Shown piece by piece: positions 61,748 through 64,000 of a DNA stretch of 64,000 nucleotides; the first letter of the stretch is position 1, and every line of letters begins with the position of its first letter. The translations under genes were made by a program, and so were the position numbers. The notes beneath the pieces were generated by a model. The model searched no databases. It was not told where the DNA came from and saw only the letters and a list, made by a program, of their open reading frames with translations. The stretch comes from Opitutia bacterium. Lineage in GTDB: Bacteria > Verrucomicrobiota > Verrucomicrobiia > Opitutales > Opitutaceae. The stretch is taken from assembly GCA_947475065.1 (NCBI GenBank), contig CANJLB010000009.1, positions 35,581-99,580 on the forward strand, in the 5' to 3' direction.

Positions 61748-62515
61748 TCAAACGCGTTGCCAGATGCCACGTTTGGGCTGCGTAAGCAAACCGCGGTCGC
61801 GCAGCACTTGGAGCTGTTGGCGAATCTTGTCTTTGATGTGGTGGTTGCCGGGGTAAAGTTCGGCCAGCTCCGCCTCGAAGGCATAAACTTCTTCATTGGA
61901 AAACGTCGTGCCCGGCAATGATTCCACGCAGCGCAACACGTCAAGCGTCCAACCGCGTTGAGCAGGCTTCAACTCTTGGATGCCAGCGATGCGGGAATAC
62001 ATCTCGCGGACTTCACGGCAGGGAATCTCGGCACCGTTGACAACAAGAGGGATTTTTGCCGCGTTTGGAATCAGCCCAACATCGAGTTGATAGCCAACCC
62101 AGTTGCTCCGACGTGCCGTTGCCGAAAGCGGCTTTCGCTTCAGTATTGCCGAGGGAGAAATGGCAAAACGGGGGATGAGGAGAAGATTGTGGACGAACCA
62201 TTCAGGCAACCGGTAGTGCAGGAGAAAGAAGTTTGGTGTCCGGTTGCCGAGAATCGCGTCGAGCATCTTTTGGTAGTTGGAACCAAGAATTGTCCCGCCA
62301 AGTGGCTTTCTCTGACTCTTGAGCTGGTAGCGCTCGGCACAATTCGGACACAGAAAATCACTAACTTGGTTGTTGGTCGCTTCCGCCCCAAGGCGGTCAC
62401 TCACGCACGCGCAGCAGTAAAGATTCTCACTGCCCCATGGTTCGGTGATGCGGCGCGCACGTTGGGCCGGGCTCGTGTAGCCCTCGGCAAAGTGCGTGGG
62501 TAGCCGCAGGTTCAT
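61748..62515 (-). CDS. DpnI-like methyl-directed restriction endonuclease
   Basis: 255 residues starting MNLRLPTHFAEGYTSPAQ, aligned with the DpnI start (a GTG 18 bp upstream is an alternative). It matches DpnI along its length: N-terminal PD-(D/E)XK domain with zinc Cys34, Cys37, Cys56, Cys59; active-site Asp53 and Lys66, with Gln64 where DpnI has Glu; KPLSATARRSNWVGYQ; and the C-terminal winged helix HIKDKIRQQLQVLRDRG, which in DpnI reads N6-methyladenine in GATC. DpnI cuts GATC only when methylated. The neighbour 33 bp upstream is an adenine methyltransferase that resembles DpnA, an unexpected partner. Confidence 0.85.
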   Translation of the reverse strand: MNLRLPTHFAEGYTSPAQRARRITEPWGSENLYCCACVSDRLGAEATNNQVSDFLCPNCAERYQLKSQRKPLGGTILGSNYQKMLDAILGNRTPNFFLLHYRLPEWFVHNLLLIPRFAISPSAILKRKPLSATARRSNWVGYQLDVGLIPNAAKIPLVVNGAEIPCREVREMYSRIAGIQELKPAQRGWTLDVLRCVESLPGTTFSNEEVYAFEAELAELYPGNHHIKDKIRQQLQVLRDRGLLTQPKRGIWQRV

Positions 62516-62548
62516 TGGCGGTGACTGGATCACCGCCGTTCAGGTGCT

Positions 62549-63772
62549 TCAACTGGATTTCACGCGGAAAATCTCCGTTTCGCAGCGAACGATATGGGTA
62601 GTTTGCCGCTTTTTGCCGTCGGGCGCGTGGGCCCAAGCCTCCTGCAAGGTCACGTTGACCGTGGTGTGGACGACGCTCGCCTGAGTGACTTGCGCACACG
62701 AGAGGAACACGAATTTGCTTTCGTGAAAAATGCGGTCGGCAGCCGGTGGCGTGGCCTCGGAGGACATCGCCAAGATCGGATCGATCCGTCTTGAGAAGAG
62801 ATCAAGATCATTTTTTGCCTCGACGAAAATGAGAAGGCGCACCGTGAAATCGAGGGTCACGCGGTCAAGCCGCCGACCGCTAAGCACGAGATAAATATCC
62901 TCGCGCTCTACGCCGACGAGGCGGCGTTGCCAGCGCGCGCACGCGACGGCCGTCGTACCGCTGCCGAGGAACGGGTCGAGAACGAAGTCGTCGGGATGAG
63001 TGGCGGCGAGCAGGATGCGCTCGATGAGCGCGAGCGGCTTTTGCGTGGGGTGCTTGCCCTGGGTTTTCTCGGCGGAGCCGGACGCGGTGAATGTCCACAC
63101 GTCCTTCATCTGTTTGCCGCCGTTGGCGCGCTTCATGTCGGCGTAGTTGAAGGCGTGTTTGCTCTTCTCGTTCTTGGCGGCCCAGAGAACTGTCTCAGTC
63201 GAGTGCGTGAAACAGCGGCAGGCGAGGTTGGGCGGCGGGTTGGGTTTCTGCCAGGTGACTTGGTTGAGGATTTTCATCCCGAGCGACTGCATCGCGTAGC
63301 CGACGGAGAAGATGACGTGGTGGGTGCCGCTGACCCAGAGCGTGCCGTTCGGCTTGAGGAGCGACTGGCAGCGGGCGAGCCAGGCGGTGTTGAACTCGTG
63401 GTTGAGCGCGGGGCCGCGGGATTGGTCCCAGCCGCCCTTGTCCACCTTCACCATCTTGCCGGCGTGGCAGGTGATGCCACCGTTGGAGAGGAAGTACGGC
63501 GGGTCGGCGAAGATGAGGTCGAAGACGCCGGCCGGGTGCTTGGCGGCGATGGCGTCCATGACCTCCAGGCAGTCGCCATGGTAGAGAAAAAGGCCGCGGG
63601 CGGAGTCATGCCACGCGAGGCGCGAAGGCTGGAGGACGCCCGGCGCAACCTCGGCAACGAGGCCGTCGTGAGGGTGGAATTGCTCGTCGTAGGCCGGATA
63701 GCGGTCGGCGGGAGGGGCGGCAGGGCGGGTGCGGAGCGTCGCGGTGGACGTGCGTTTGGGCTTGGGCGGCAC
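62549..63772 (-). CDS. Beta-class N6-adenine DNA methyltransferase (DpnA-like)
   Basis: 407 residues. Motif IV comes first (LIFADPPYFLSNGGITC, residues about 87-102), then TLWVSGTHHVIFSVG, NPPPNLACRCFTHSTE, GKHPTQKPLALIERIL and motif I DPFLGSGTTAVACARW (about 266-281), the beta-class order. The blocks closely follow DpnA/M2.DpnII, which methylates GATC, so that target is the first guess; CcrM-like GANTC enzymes are relatives. Compared with a roughly 270-residue DpnA it has 50 extra residues at the N-terminus and about 105 at the C-terminus that I cannot assign. It is followed after 33 bp by the DpnI-like endonuclease and is probably cotranscribed with it. Confidence 0.85.
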   Translation of the reverse strand: MPPKPKRTSTATLRTRPAAPPADRYPAYDEQFHPHDGLVAEVAPGVLQPSRLAWHDSARGLFLYHGDCLEVMDAIAAKHPAGVFDLIFADPPYFLSNGGITCHAGKMVKVDKGGWDQSRGPALNHEFNTAWLARCQSLLKPNGTLWVSGTHHVIFSVGYAMQSLGMKILNQVTWQKPNPPPNLACRCFTHSTETVLWAAKNEKSKHAFNYADMKRANGGKQMKDVWTFTASGSAEKTQGKHPTQKPLALIERILLAATHPDDFVLDPFLGSGTTAVACARWQRRLVGVEREDIYLVLSGRRLDRVTLDFTVRLLIFVEAKNDLDLFSRRIDPILAMSSEATPPAADRIFHESKFVFLSCAQVTQASVVHTTVNVTLQEAWAHAPDGKKRQTTHIVRCETEIFRVKSS

Positions 63773-64000
63773 GCGGAGATCGGATCGATCCGCGCGGGCG
63801 AAGGATCAAGGCTTTTATCGTGGGGGGCCTAAGCAAGGAGTCAGGATCCATGAGTCAGAAGAAGACGGAGAGGCCGGGATGGTGAATTTGATATTTGAGA
63901 TTTAAATCCTACCTGGCGCAGCAAGCCGTACTGTCCCGACTGATGACGGCCGGGGGGGGGGGGGGGGGGGGGCGGCCCCGCGCCCCACACCCCCCCCCCC
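63773..64000. other. Contig edge with homopolymer runs
   Basis: No gene is supported. A run of 21 G (63952-63972) is followed by GC-rich sequence and 11 C at the very end. Such runs at a window end are typical of assembly or low-quality read artefacts, so the last 50 bases should not be trusted. Confidence 0.7.

Noticed and set aside
61748..63772. A CRISPR array or other multi-spacer repeat near the defence genes
   Set aside because: No regularly spaced direct repeats are found here or anywhere in the window.

Overview
The window is a dense, high-GC stretch of bacterial chromosome that ends in homopolymer runs typical of a contig edge. It codes for a diderm: MenA, a TonB-type protein, lipoproteins, PilT and peptidoglycan enzymes. 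A PEP-CTERM protein, four-helix-bundle (S23-type) debris, an AT-hook/HTH protein and many REP-like palindromes in and between genes fit Verrucomicrobiota, most likely an Opitutaceae-like organism. That placement is inference from gene content; no rRNA gene is present.

Layout. 0-13 kb: TonB-like protein and Maf facing glutamine-dependent NAD synthetase; menA with a membrane protein; the sulfate-activation operon cysC-cysD-cysN; a tightly overlapping acylphosphatase/ABC ATPase/ABC permease/TPR-like operon; a PEP-CTERM metalloprotease-like protein. 12.7-22 kb: proA, a cupin protein, tsaB-alr, a LOG-family protein, an FKBP isomerase, an alpha-oxoamine synthase and a class IV aminotransferase. 22-32 kb: a coiled-coil/AT-hook/HTH protein, a frameshifted Hpt protein, a uracil-DNA glycosylase, riboflavin synthase, an SDR, a rhomboid without its serine, an S41 protease, an ABC-2 permease and ParA. 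32.4-38 kb: a CAT-anticodon tRNA directly followed by the 3' part of a Wsp-like chemosensory operon: a CheA/WspE without its phosphotransfer domain, CheB/WspF, and a WspR-type receiver fused to a hybrid histidine kinase. 38-48 kb: MFS transporter, adenylate-kinase-like protein, MurA, a disordered Arg/Gly-rich protein, FabD, a DUF2185 orphan and vapBC. 47.8-60.3 kb: pilT, dapA-dapB, ruvA, a duplicated small membrane gene (one copy broken), a YdeI-like protein, crcB, an amidase, infC, gmk, miaB and yceH. 60.4-64 kb: a lytic transglycosylase, remnants of a vapC and a second yceH, then a DpnI-like endonuclease beside a DpnA-like adenine methyltransferase.

The most unusual parts are (1) the DpnI-like/DpnA-like pair, because DpnI cuts methylated GATC and DpnA-type enzymes make it; (2) the Wsp-like operon whose predicted diguanylate cyclase output is replaced by a phosphorelay kinase and whose CheA is cut off next to a tRNA gene; and (3) repeated insertion of short palindromic or low-complexity elements into coding linkers and gene ends (nadE, tsaB, UDG). 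Several isolated orphan genes, some visibly poorer in GC than their surroundings, lie between housekeeping genes and look like recent acquisitions.
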